From the NCBI GenBank assembly GCA_949051815.1, contig CARQVR010000050.1, forward strand, positions 1-24,118: a stretch of DNA of 24,118 nucleotides, read 5' to 3'. The position numbers and the translations under genes were made by a program. The stretch is from an uncultured Lachnospiraceae bacterium. Its GTDB lineage: Bacteria; Bacillota; Clostridia; Lachnospirales; Lachnospiraceae. Within the stretch, counting starts at the first letter, position 1. Each line of letters begins with the position of its first letter. The notes beneath the pieces were generated by a model. It saw only the letters and a list, made by a program, of their open reading frames with translations. It made no database searches and had not been told where the DNA came from. Below, one piece after another: positions 7,723-14,673 of the stretch.

Positions 7723-8610
7723 ATGGGAGCTAATATATATCGCAATAAAAAGCCGGCACTGGCGTTTCTTCTTCCGGCGTTTCTGTTCATGGTGCTGTTT
7801 CTCTATTATCCGTTTTTTAAAACAATTATCAACAGTTTTATGCACCTGAAACAGCTTGGCGCAACGGCAACAGAGTTTAACGCGCCCTGGTATACCAACT
7901 ATGAGGAGATGCTGCACGATCCGCATGTGTGGACCTCCGTAAAGAACACGATCATCATGATGCTTGTCACGCTTGTGGGACAGGTTGGAATCGCCATCAT
8001 ATTGGCGCTTATGGTGGACAATATCGGCAGGGGAAAACAGATTTTCAGAACGCTTTATTTCTTCCCGATCGTGATTTCCGCGACGGCCTTAGGTCTGATG
8101 TTTAACCTGATCTTCCTTCGGGACAAGGGCATGGTCAATCAGGTGCTGGAAATGCTTGGCAAGCAGGAGCTGACGGACTGGAAGGCGGAAGGGATCGCCC
8201 TTATTACGATGATGGCGCCGGTTATGTGGCAGTATGTGGGATTCTACTTTGTCATCCTTGTTACGGGACTGAACAACATTTCCGACGAGCTGTACGAGGC
8301 GGCCACAATCGACGGTGCGACAGCCCTGCAGCGGGTGCGCTACATATCGGTTCCGATGCTTCACAATGTGATCTGTACGTGCAGTGTATTGGCGGTTACA
8401 GGCGCGCTCAAGGTGTTCGATCTTCCGTGGGTAATGTTCCCCAAGGGAATGCCCCTTAAGACGACTTTCTTAACCGGTACATATATGTACTATCAGACGA
8501 TGGAAACGAAAAACGTGGACTACGGTGCAGCGCTGGCGGTTCTGATTGTGGTGCTGGGCGTGGTGCTCGCCAAGGTTGTCAATGCGATTTTCCGTGAAAA
8601 AGATTACTAG
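7723..8610 (+). CDS. ABC sugar permease, MalF/UgpA type
   Basis: A 295-residue membrane protein with about six transmembrane segments, the first at roughly residues 13-35 (FLLPAFLFMVLFLYYPFF). The cytoplasmic EAA loop that docks on the ATPase is EAATIDGATALQRVRYISVP, starting at residue 192. It pairs with the next gene to form the transmembrane channel for the sugar bound by the lipoprotein encoded upstream. The ATG at 7723 is chosen because GGAGGTGG lies 5-12 bases ahead; a GTG at 7708 in the same frame would lie upstream of that site. No ATPase gene is present in the cluster, so a shared MsmK/UgpC-type ATPase encoded elsewhere is expected. Confidence 0.9.
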   Translation: MGANIYRNKKPALAFLLPAFLFMVLFLYYPFFKTIINSFMHLKQLGATATEFNAPWYTNYEEMLHDPHVWTSVKNTIIMMLVTLVGQVGIAIILALMVDNIGRGKQIFRTLYFFPIVISATALGLMFNLIFLRDKGMVNQVLEMLGKQELTDWKAEGIALITMMAPVMWQYVGFYFVILVTGLNNISDELYEAATIDGATALQRVRYISVPMLHNVICTCSVLAVTGALKVFDLPWVMFPKGMPLKTTFLTGTYMYYQTMETKNVDYGAALAVLIVVLGVVLAKVVNAIFREKDY

Positions 8611-8622
8611 GAGGGATAGACT

Positions 8623-9483
8623 ATGACGAAGAAAAAAAAGATGTCACCCGGACTGATCGTGGTGTATGTGATTTTGATTATTTGGGCTTTGACAACGGTC
8701 TATCCGATACTCTGGGTGATACAAAACGCTTTCAAGGCTAAAAATAAGATTCTGGAGAACTCTTTCGCGCTTCCTTTGGGAGATCTGTTCACGACGGCGA
8801 ACTTTAGAAAAGCGTTTGATACGACGGACATTTTCGGGGCGTATAAGAGCAGCCTGTTTATCTCCACTATGGTGGCTCTGATGGTGGTGCTGCTTGCAGG
8901 TATGGGCGCTTACGCTCTTGCCAGATACAGGTTCCGCGGTTCGAACCTGATCAATTCTCTTGTGGTCGGCGCTATGATGTTCCCGGCTTTTGCAACGGTC
9001 ATCTCTGTATATCAGATGGAGTTCAAATGGGGCATCGCAAGCACAGGAAGCTGGTTCCTCAACATGCTGTCGGTAATCCTGCCGCAGATAGCCGGAAATA
9101 TGGCCTTTGCGATGGTGGTTCTGACCGGTTATATTAAGGGACTGCCCATAGAGCTGGAGGAGGCGGCCTACATGGAGGGCTGCAACGCTTTCCAGATTTA
9201 TTTTAAGGTGATTATGCCTCTGACAAAGCCCTCTTTTGCGACGGTGGCAATCTTCTCCTTCCTCTGGAGCTACAATGATCTGTTTACCCAGTCCTTCTTC
9301 CTGAGGAGACCGGATATGTACAGTATCACCATGATGCTTAACAATATCAGCGCCAAGGAGGGAACCGACTACGGTCTGATGGCGGCTGTGGTAGCGCTGA
9401 TCATCGTTCCCGTCATTATCGTGTACTGTTGTCTGCAAAAGCAGATCATCAAGGGCATGACTGCCGGAGCGGTCAAAGGCTAG
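8623..9483 (+). CDS. ABC sugar permease, MalG/UgpE type
   Basis: A 286-residue membrane protein and second half of the importer channel. It has an N-terminal segment at about residues 8-30, several further hydrophobic segments, and an EAA loop EAAYMEGCNAFQIYFKVIMP starting at residue 180. The ending KQIIKGMTAGAVKG is typical for MalG-like permeases. It starts 12 bases after the previous stop with AGGAGGGATAG as ribosome site, so it is translated from the same message. The stop codon TAG is immediately followed by, and shares its G with, the structured repeat element described separately. Confidence 0.92.
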   Translation: MTKKKKMSPGLIVVYVILIIWALTTVYPILWVIQNAFKAKNKILENSFALPLGDLFTTANFRKAFDTTDIFGAYKSSLFISTMVALMVVLLAGMGAYALARYRFRGSNLINSLVVGAMMFPAFATVISVYQMEFKWGIASTGSWFLNMLSVILPQIAGNMAFAMVVLTGYIKGLPIELEEAAYMEGCNAFQIYFKVIMPLTKPSFATVAIFSFLWSYNDLFTQSFFLRRPDMYSITMMLNNISAKEGTDYGLMAAVVALIIVPVIIVYCCLQKQIIKGMTAGAVKG

Positions 9484-9577
9484 AGTGAAAAGGACTTCTA
9501 AAGCTCAGCAGCATAGGCTGCTTCGCTAAGAAGTGCTGTGTTTCACTCAGGAGAATGCTTGAAAAGAAGCATTCTCC
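9483..9577 (+). ncRNA. Structured intergenic repeat element, copy A
   Basis: Three nested or adjacent stems are visible. Outer: GAGTGAAA (9483-9490) with TTTCACTC (9541-9548). Inside it is an imperfect hairpin: ACTTCT/AGAAGT (9494-9499, 9529-9534), AGC/GCT, a symmetric TC-TC internal loop, then AGCAGC/GCTGCT closed by ATAG. Next comes an 11-bp hairpin GGAGAATGCTT (9550-9560) with AAGCATTCTCC (9567-9577). A second copy with the same plan and compensating base changes lies at 23909-24021, which shows that the fold, not only the sequence, is kept. No T-run follows, so simple termination is unlikely. Function unknown; it could be a REP-like mobile repeat, an mRNA 3'-end stabiliser or a small RNA. 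I do not recognise it as a named family. Confidence 0.75.
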
Positions 9578-9592
9578 GCAGTGGATGAAGAT

Positions 9593-9598
9593 TATAAT
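9593..9598 (+). promoter_or_regulatory. Possible -10 element for the regulator-nagB-nagA operon
   Basis: A perfect TATAAT lies 86 bases before the regulator ATG and just after the structured repeat. The 17-bp-upstream position reads CATTCT inside the last hairpin, a weak -35. The remaining leader is AT-rich. Confidence 0.35.
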
Positions 9599-9683
9599 AT
9601 ATGGAAGTAGGATAAAAGAACGAATAGACATTTGGATGAGATTTGGGTATTATTAGATATAGTGATACCATGTGGGGGTAAGC

Positions 9684-10505
9684 ATGTACAAAGTGGCAAT
9701 TATCGATGATGAACCATTGATCGTAGAAGGATTGTCCAAGACAATGGCATGGGGGAAATGGAACTGTCAGGTAATAGGAACTGCCGGTGACGGAAAGGAA
9801 GGAATGGAGCTGATCCGCGAAAAGCGGCCGGATATCGTGATCACGGATATCTGTATGCCGAAGATGGACGGCCTGAAAATGATTGCCGGTTTGAAATCGG
9901 AGTTCCCCGATATGCAGCTTATTATCCTGACGGGTTACAGGGAATTTGAATACGCGAGGCGGGCGATTGAGCTGGGCGTATCCAGATTTTTATTGAAACC
10001 TTCTAAAATGAATGAACTGGAAGAAGCAGTTGCCGCTGTGACGGAGCGTCTGGAGACGATGGGGCTGCCCGTGACTGAGCCTGTGCCTGTGGAAACTTAC
10101 GCGCAGGATTGGGATACGGAGACGCTTTCGGAAGCGGAGGAGGAAAACGGTGAGGCCAACAGCTTTATCGTGAAAAACGCGCTGGAGTACATCAGGGAAA
10201 ATTCAAGGGAGAAGCTGCGTCTTTCTGATGTGGCGGATCAGGTGTATGTCAGCCAGTGGCATTTGTCGAAACTGTTAAACAGGCATACCGGAAAGACTTT
10301 TTCGGATATCTTAAACGGTGCCCGCATGGATCAGTCGAAGGAACTGTTAAAGGATCCGTCCCTGAGAATCTGCGATGTGGCAGAACAGGTGGGATTTCAG
10401 GATCTGGCGCATTTCTCCCGCGTATTTAAGAAGATGGAAGGAATGTCGGCCGGAGAATATCGGAATACCCACTGGGGAACGGAACAGAACGGAGGTAAAG
10501 GATGA
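9684..10505 (+). CDS. Response regulator, receiver plus AraC-type DNA-binding domain
   Basis: A 273-residue YesN-like regulator, short for the type because the domains are joined by only a brief acidic linker. The receiver domain (1-120) has Asp8/Asp9, phosphoacceptor Asp55 in VITDICMPKMDG, Thr83 and Lys105 (LLKP). The C-terminal half (about 170-268) is a double helix-turn-helix AraC domain with LRLSDVADQVYVSQWHLSKL and ICDVAEQVGFQDLAHFSRVF. It should be phosphorylated by the LytS-type kinase encoded at 4302 and control the cluster's promoters. The ATG at 9684 follows GGGGGTAAG; an upstream in-frame GTG at 9672 is less likely because MYKVAIIDDEP is the standard beginning. Its last four bases overlap the start of nagB, so the two are translationally coupled. 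Confidence 0.92.
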   Translation: MYKVAIIDDEPLIVEGLSKTMAWGKWNCQVIGTAGDGKEGMELIREKRPDIVITDICMPKMDGLKMIAGLKSEFPDMQLIILTGYREFEYARRAIELGVSRFLLKPSKMNELEEAVAAVTERLETMGLPVTEPVPVETYAQDWDTETLSEAEEENGEANSFIVKNALEYIRENSREKLRLSDVADQVYVSQWHLSKLLNRHTGKTFSDILNGARMDQSKELLKDPSLRICDVAEQVGFQDLAHFSRVFKKMEGMSAGEYRNTHWGTEQNGGKG

Positions 10506-11233
10506 GAGTTTATTGTGCAGCAGATTACAACCATGCGAGTCGTGTGGCCGCGAACATCATATCGGCGCAGGTGATTATGAAACCTGACTGTGTGCTGGGA
10601 CTGGCGACGGGATCTACGCCCATCGGCACCTACGAGGAGCTGATCAGGCGGTATGAACAGGGCGATCTTGATTTTTCCGGGGTGCACAGCATCAATCTGG
10701 ATGAATACAGAGGGCTTTCGCCGGAAAATGACCAGAGCTACCGGTATTTTATGAATACCCATCTGTTTGATTCCATTAACATTGACAAGAAGAATACCTA
10801 TGTGCCGGACGGTCTGGAGCCGGATTCGGAGAAGGCATGCAGGGATTATGAAGAGATTATAAGGACGCACGGCGGTGTCGATCTGCAGATTCTGGGGCTG
10901 GGACACAACGGCCATATCGGCTTTAACGAGCCGGGAAGTACGTTTGAGAAGGAGACCCACTGTGTGACGCTCTCCGAGACCACAAGAGAAGCCAACGCGC
11001 GGTTTTTCAGTTCGATGGATGAAGTGCCCACAGAAGCATATACTATGGGTATCGGGTCCATTATGCAGGCGAAAAAGATCGTGGTGATTGTCACGGGAGA
11101 AGGCAAGCGTGAGATCGTAAAGAAAGCCTTCCTCGGCCCGATCACGCCCGAAGTGCAGGCGTCCGTATTACAGCTTCACAACGATGTGATTCTGGTAGGA
11201 GACGAGGCGGCCCTTGCAGGCTTTCCGCGATAA
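10502..11233 (+). CDS. nagB: Glucosamine-6-phosphate deaminase
   Basis: A 243-residue protein of Bacillus NagB length. It converts glucosamine-6-P to fructose-6-P and ammonia, the last step before glycolysis. Recognisable sites are the phosphate-binding LATGSTP (34-40), the catalytic Asp67 in NLDEYRGL, and GLGHNGHIGFNEPG with His138 and Glu143 matching the catalytic His143/Glu148 of the E. coli enzyme. It lacks the C-terminal extension of the allosteric E. coli form, so allosteric GlcNAc-6-P activation is doubtful. It begins inside the regulator stop codon (ATGA) and is followed 52 bases later by nagA. Confidence 0.96.
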   Translation: MRVYCAADYNHASRVAANIISAQVIMKPDCVLGLATGSTPIGTYEELIRRYEQGDLDFSGVHSINLDEYRGLSPENDQSYRYFMNTHLFDSINIDKKNTYVPDGLEPDSEKACRDYEEIIRTHGGVDLQILGLGHNGHIGFNEPGSTFEKETHCVTLSETTREANARFFSSMDEVPTEAYTMGIGSIMQAKKIVVIVTGEGKREIVKKAFLGPITPEVQASVLQLHNDVILVGDEAALAGFPR

Positions 11234-11285
11234 GCAGAGTCAGAAACCGGAAATATTCAATAACAGGCCAGGAAGGAGAGAGGGT

Positions 11286-12434
11286 ATGCGTATAATCAGA
11301 GGAATGGTTTACACGGAAAAGATGTGTTTTGAACCGGGTGAAGTGGCGATAGAAGGGGAACGGATCGAGAGAGTGGAGCGGTGCGAGGCCGGTGCGCTTA
11401 CGGAGAAAGAAGCGCAGACATACATTCTTCCCGGACTGGTTGACATTCATTTCCACGGCTGCGCGGGCTATGATTTCTGCGACGGTACGACAGAAGCAGT
11501 GCGCACCATCGCGTCCTATGAGATGACCCATGGCACTACCACAATCTGTCCGGCGACCATGACGCTTTCCGAGGAGCAGCTTCTGGGAATCTGCGCGGCT
11601 GCAGCAGCGGCGGTGGAGACAGAAGTTCTGGAGGAGGACGTTCCCTTAAAGGATGTCCTGCGGGGTATTTATCTGGAAGGGCCTTTTATTTCCGAGGAGA
11701 AAAAGGGCGCGCAGAATCCGGCTTATATCAGAACGCCGGACAGACAGATGCTTGAGGGGCTCCAGCAGGCGGCAAAAGGGATGATCCGCATGGTGGCGAT
11801 CGCGCCGGAGACAGAGGGCGCGATGGATTGTATCCGTGAGTGCACGGGAGATTTCCGCTTTTCCATAGCCCACACCTGTGCCGATTATGAGACGGCCAGG
11901 GCGGCGATGGAGGCGGGCGCGCATCATGTGACGCATCTGTATAATGCGATGCCGCCATTCACTCACAGAAAGCCTGGCGTGATCGGTGCGGCGGCGGAGA
12001 ATGAGGACACAAAAGTGGAGCTGATCTGCGACGGCATCCATATCCATCCGTGCGTGGTGAAGAGCACATTTAAGCTTTTCGGAGCAGAGCGGATGGTTTT
12101 AGTCAGCGACAGCATGATGGCGACCGGTATGGACGACGGGGAATACGCGCTGGGCGGTCAGCCGGTGACCGTGAAAGGGAACCGTGCGTTACTGAAAGAC
12201 GGTACCATTGCGGGCAGCGCAACCAATCTGTTCGGCTGCCTTAGAACGGCGATTCAGATGGGAGTGCCGAAGGAGGAAGCAGTCAGGGCGGCTACGCGCA
12301 ATCCGGCGGAGGCAGTCGGGCTGGAGGAAGAGTGCGGTATGCTGCTGGCGGGACGGCGTGCGGATATTCTGATAGCGGACGGGGAATTTGCGCTGCTTGA
12401 GGTGATTAAATCGGGACGTGCGGTGAAGGCATAA
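11286..12434 (+). CDS. nagA: N-acetylglucosamine-6-phosphate deacetylase
   Basis: A 382-residue amidohydrolase that removes acetate from GlcNAc-6-P to give glucosamine-6-P, the NagB substrate. Visible sites are HFHG (His55, His57), the metal ligand Glu131 in EGPFIS, His196 in SIAHTCADY, His217 in GAHHVTHLYNAMPPFTHR, and the catalytic Asp275 in LVSDSMMATG. The ATG at 11286 follows GGAAGGAGAGAGG; a longer in-frame start at 11214 would lie inside nagB. In this cluster it links the mutase product to NagB. No terminator is evident after the stop, but a promoter for the next gene starts within 10 bases. Confidence 0.96.
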   Translation: MRIIRGMVYTEKMCFEPGEVAIEGERIERVERCEAGALTEKEAQTYILPGLVDIHFHGCAGYDFCDGTTEAVRTIASYEMTHGTTTICPATMTLSEEQLLGICAAAAAAVETEVLEEDVPLKDVLRGIYLEGPFISEEKKGAQNPAYIRTPDRQMLEGLQQAAKGMIRMVAIAPETEGAMDCIRECTGDFRFSIAHTCADYETARAAMEAGAHHVTHLYNAMPPFTHRKPGVIGAAAENEDTKVELICDGIHIHPCVVKSTFKLFGAERMVLVSDSMMATGMDDGEYALGGQPVTVKGNRALLKDGTIAGSATNLFGCLRTAIQMGVPKEEAVRAATRNPAEAVGLEEECGMLLAGRRADILIADGEFALLEVIKSGRAVKA

Positions 12435-12442
12435 AAAGCCAA

Positions 12443-12471
12443 TTTACTTTTCGGATGCGGTGTGATAAAAT
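12443..12471 (+). promoter_or_regulatory. Promoter for the GerMN lipoprotein gene
   Basis: TTTACT (12443-12448), 17-bp spacer, TAAAAT (12466-12471), with TG one base before the -10 (extended -10). It sits between nagA and the lipoprotein gene and marks a separate transcription unit. Confidence 0.65.
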
Positions 12472-12509
12472 AAAACGATTTAGAGGATTTGCATTCGGGG
12501 AGGAAAATT

Positions 12510-13226
12510 ATGAAAAAGAGAAACATGGCGGTGCCTGTGCTTTTGGCTGTCATGCTGTTGACAGCCTGCGCAAGGGCGGACGCTGCGGTGACGACGGGAG
12601 AGATCGTCGTGCCGGAGCTGTCATCGAAGGATATGCTGGTTAATTCACTGGAATATTTATTGGAAGAAGAGCCGGAGGAGGAAACCGGAGAAGAACAGAC
12701 GGAGACGGAAGCGGCGCGGGATGAAGAGACGCAGGTGGATCAGGATTTAGAAACTGCGGATGGGAATCACGCGCCTGCGGCCGTGATCTGCTACGGAAGA
12801 GATATGGATTCCGATTTGATGCGGGAGGAAATCACATCGGGAGAGGTTACGCCGGATGTGCTTTTGAATGCGCTGGCAAAACATAATATTGTGCCGTTGC
12901 TGGACTTGAAGGCGCTCTCCATGGAGGAGCGGGAAGAGGACGGGAGAAAGCTTCTGTATCTGGATCTTTCCGGGAGCTTCCGGGAGTATCTGCTGACCAT
13001 GTCCAAGGAGGCGGAATGCATCATTATCTCTTCCATCGTCAATACGTTTGTGTCTAATTATGACGCCGATGCGATGTACATAACAGTGGAGGGGGAGACG
13101 CTTGTCACCTCCAACGCGGCGTATACGAAGGCGATTTCAGGCGACATGCCAAGAGAGATTATGGCAGAGCTGACGGCGGCGGAGAAAGAAACGGATGTGG
13201 ATGCCGCAGAGCCGGCAGAAGAGTAG
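12510..13226 (+). CDS. GerMN-domain lipoprotein
   Basis: A 238-residue secreted lipoprotein with signal MKKRNMAVPVLLAVMLLTAC, lipobox LTAC and Cys20. A strongly acidic, Glu/Thr-rich linker (about residues 48-83) precedes a C-terminal GerMN-like domain recognisable by LYLDLSGSFREYL and later IVNTFVSNYDADAMYITVEGE. GerMN domains occur in spore-germination and sporulation proteins and in other cell-envelope lipoproteins of Clostridia; the precise role here is unknown. The ATG at 12510 follows GGGGAGGAAAATT. It is followed 28 bases later by the DUF4125-like gene and probably forms a two-gene unit with it. Unrelated in function to the amino-sugar cluster as far as can be seen. Confidence 0.75.
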   Translation: MKKRNMAVPVLLAVMLLTACARADAAVTTGEIVVPELSSKDMLVNSLEYLLEEEPEEETGEEQTETEAARDEETQVDQDLETADGNHAPAAVICYGRDMDSDLMREEITSGEVTPDVLLNALAKHNIVPLLDLKALSMEEREEDGRKLLYLDLSGSFREYLLTMSKEAECIIISSIVNTFVSNYDADAMYITVEGETLVTSNAAYTKAISGDMPREIMAELTAAEKETDVDAAEPAEE

Positions 13227-13254
13227 AATCCAGACGGAAAGGGGACAGCGTATC

Positions 13255-13881
13255 ATGGCACAGGTCAGTGAACGGGAACAGTTGATATTTGACATTGCGC
13301 AGATGGAGTGGGAGTTGTTTCAGCAGGTCTACAATACAGGCGGCAGAGCCTCCTGTCAGGATGATCCCGACACCTTCTTTAAGATGCGCATGAGTCAGTG
13401 GATGGTATACTCTGACGAGGTGCTTCTGAGCTATCAGGCGGATTGCCGTGAGGCGGTAAAAGAGGGGAGAAACCCGGTTTTCGAGAAATACGGTTTTATG
13501 ATGGAGAGCACCTATCCGGAAGAATACGAAGAAATTAAGCAGCATCTTCCCGATGTGACCGAAAAGAAGGAAATTGTGGAACAGATCATAGCGGTCAATC
13601 TGGAGTGGGACGAAAGGATGGCTGAAGAATACCCGAACCTGCGAAAGCGGGGCCGGGTGTCCACTACCGCGGAGGACGGCATTATGACAGGCTCCTCTAT
13701 GGAGAGCTATCTTCGCGGCGAACTGTACACCTATTCCATGAGGACGCTTTCGCTGATTCATAAGGAGACGGAGGAAGCCAGAGAAAGAGGCGAGAGCCTG
13801 TTAAAACAGACCATCGCCAATGAAACCGCCTTTTACGGGTATCAGTCTTTGGAAGACGCGGAAGAGCGGTACAGTAAATAA
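13255..13881 (+). CDS. DUF4125-like protein
   Basis: A 208-residue soluble protein, predicted mostly helical, without signal or membrane segment. It resembles, from memory, the DUF4125 family of Lachnospiraceae: REQLIFDIAQMEWELFQQV, NTGGRASCQDDPDTFF, FMMESTYPEEY and ESYLRGELYTYSM are the striking conserved-looking blocks. No catalytic motif is known to me and the function is not established. The ATG at 13255 (MAQVSERE) is preceded by GGAAAGGGGACAG. It is the second gene after the 12443 promoter and ends at a terminator that lies inside the end of the convergent gene. Confidence 0.7.
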   Translation: MAQVSEREQLIFDIAQMEWELFQQVYNTGGRASCQDDPDTFFKMRMSQWMVYSDEVLLSYQADCREAVKEGRNPVFEKYGFMMESTYPEEYEEIKQHLPDVTEKKEIVEQIIAVNLEWDERMAEEYPNLRKRGRVSTTAEDGIMTGSSMESYLRGELYTYSMRTLSLIHKETEEARERGESLLKQTIANETAFYGYQSLEDAEERYSK

Positions 13882-13909
13882 ATACTCAGAAGTTAAATAC
13901 TCAGAAGTG
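13880..13909. repeat. 15-bp tandem duplication at the convergent gene junction
   Basis: AAATACTCAGAAGTT and AAATACTCAGAAGTG stand head to tail, starting in the stop codon of the DUF4125-like gene and covering the stop codon of the convergent gene (13901-13903). It looks like a recent slippage duplication. Confidence 0.85.
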
Positions 13910-14605
13910 AAGGCGTCTGCGCACCTCGTTGCGCAGGCGTTTTTTTACGAGGATCGTGACGAGGGCCACGTCGATGATGACGCAGACGGTCAGCACCACG
14001 GCGGACCAGGTCAGCCGCAGCGGCGACAGAAGCATCCGTCGGATCATCAGCTCCAGCGCGGTACAAAAGAGAGGAATCTCGATAAACAGGCATAGCGCGC
14101 CTGAAAGAATCGTGAAGGGTACTTTTTTTGCAAGCAGGGTAAAGACCTCCAGAGCCAGCGTGACGAGTGCGACGATGGGCAGTCCCAGCTCCCGGAACCA
14201 TGTGGAGGAGGGGGTGAGATAGGAGATCATGTACAGATACACCGCCACGGCCATTCCGTCCGCAAACAGGGAGACGAAGAGCGGCATTTTGCTGTAGTAG
14301 ACCACCGGGAAGGTGAATACAAACAGGCAGATACAGATGCCGATCACCAGAAGCGACCAGAGGGACCGGTCGAATACCAGCAGATTTAACAGCAGGCAGG
14401 TAGCGCCTGTGGCGGTCAGTACAACGGAGAGAAGGATGCCGAGATCTTTTCTTTTTACGACTTCCACCTGGCCTTTGTCAGTGGGATATGGGGAAGGGGG
14501 AAACTCTTTTCCGGCTTCCTTTAGATTGATAACAGGCGTGTGGCATAGCGGACATTCCCGCAGGGAGGCCTCCAGTTCCACGCCGCAGTTTACACAGTAT
14601 GACAT
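13901..14605 (-). CDS. Zinc-ribbon multi-pass membrane protein (DUF6320-like)
   Basis: A 234-residue protein. The N-terminus is a zinc ribbon: CVNCGVELEASLRECPLCHTP (two CxxC pairs). After a polar linker and basic VVKRKDLG come about six hydrophobic segments from residue 55 to 220, then a very basic tail KKRLRNEVRRRLHF. This layout matches what I recall of DUF6320 proteins in Clostridia; function unknown. It lies 68 bases downstream of the acyltransferase-fold gene on the same strand, with AAAGGAAA as ribosome site, and the alpha/beta hydrolase gene is divergent from that pair. The last codons overlap the terminator of the convergent gene. Confidence 0.75.
   Translation of the reverse strand: MSYCVNCGVELEASLRECPLCHTPVINLKEAGKEFPPSPYPTDKGQVEVVKRKDLGILLSVVLTATGATCLLLNLLVFDRSLWSLLVIGICICLFVFTFPVVYYSKMPLFVSLFADGMAVAVYLYMISYLTPSSTWFRELGLPIVALVTLALEVFTLLAKKVPFTILSGALCLFIEIPLFCTALELMIRRMLLSPLRLTWSAVVLTVCVIIDVALVTILVKKRLRNEVRRRLHF
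13913..13946 (+). terminator. Rho-independent terminator for the DUF4125-like gene
   Basis: GCGTCTGCGCA (13913-13923), loop CCTCGT, TGCGCAGGCG (13930-13939) and seven T. A strong terminator for + strand transcripts that lies entirely within the coding end of the opposite-strand membrane-protein gene. Confidence 0.9.
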
Positions 14606-14618
14606 AGAATTTCCTTTC

Positions 14619-14634
14619 TTAAATCATGATTTAA
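14619..14634. promoter_or_regulatory. Perfect 16-bp palindrome ahead of the zinc-ribbon gene
   Basis: TTAAATCATGATTTAA is fully self-complementary and lies 14 bases upstream of the zinc-ribbon gene start. It overlaps the -10 of a candidate - strand promoter: TTGATA (complement of 14645-14650), 16-bp spacer, CATGAT (complement of 14623-14628). A dimeric repressor site is the simplest reading. Confidence 0.5.
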
Positions 14635-14673
14635 TTACGTTTTGTATCAAATATGCTGTTTTCAGAACGTGTG

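Noticed and set aside
8644..9438. 264-codon minus-strand open frame opposite the second permease
   Set aside because: His-rich antisense translation of transmembrane segments; no start signals.
9550..9577. GGAGAATGCTT hairpin as a Rho-independent terminator of the permease operon
   Set aside because: No T-run follows (GCAGTGG), and the same hairpin is part of a larger fold repeated at 23993-24021.
9585..9656. Short frame starting ATG 9585 (23 codons) between copy A and the regulator gene
   Set aside because: No ribosome site and no sign of conservation; likely chance.
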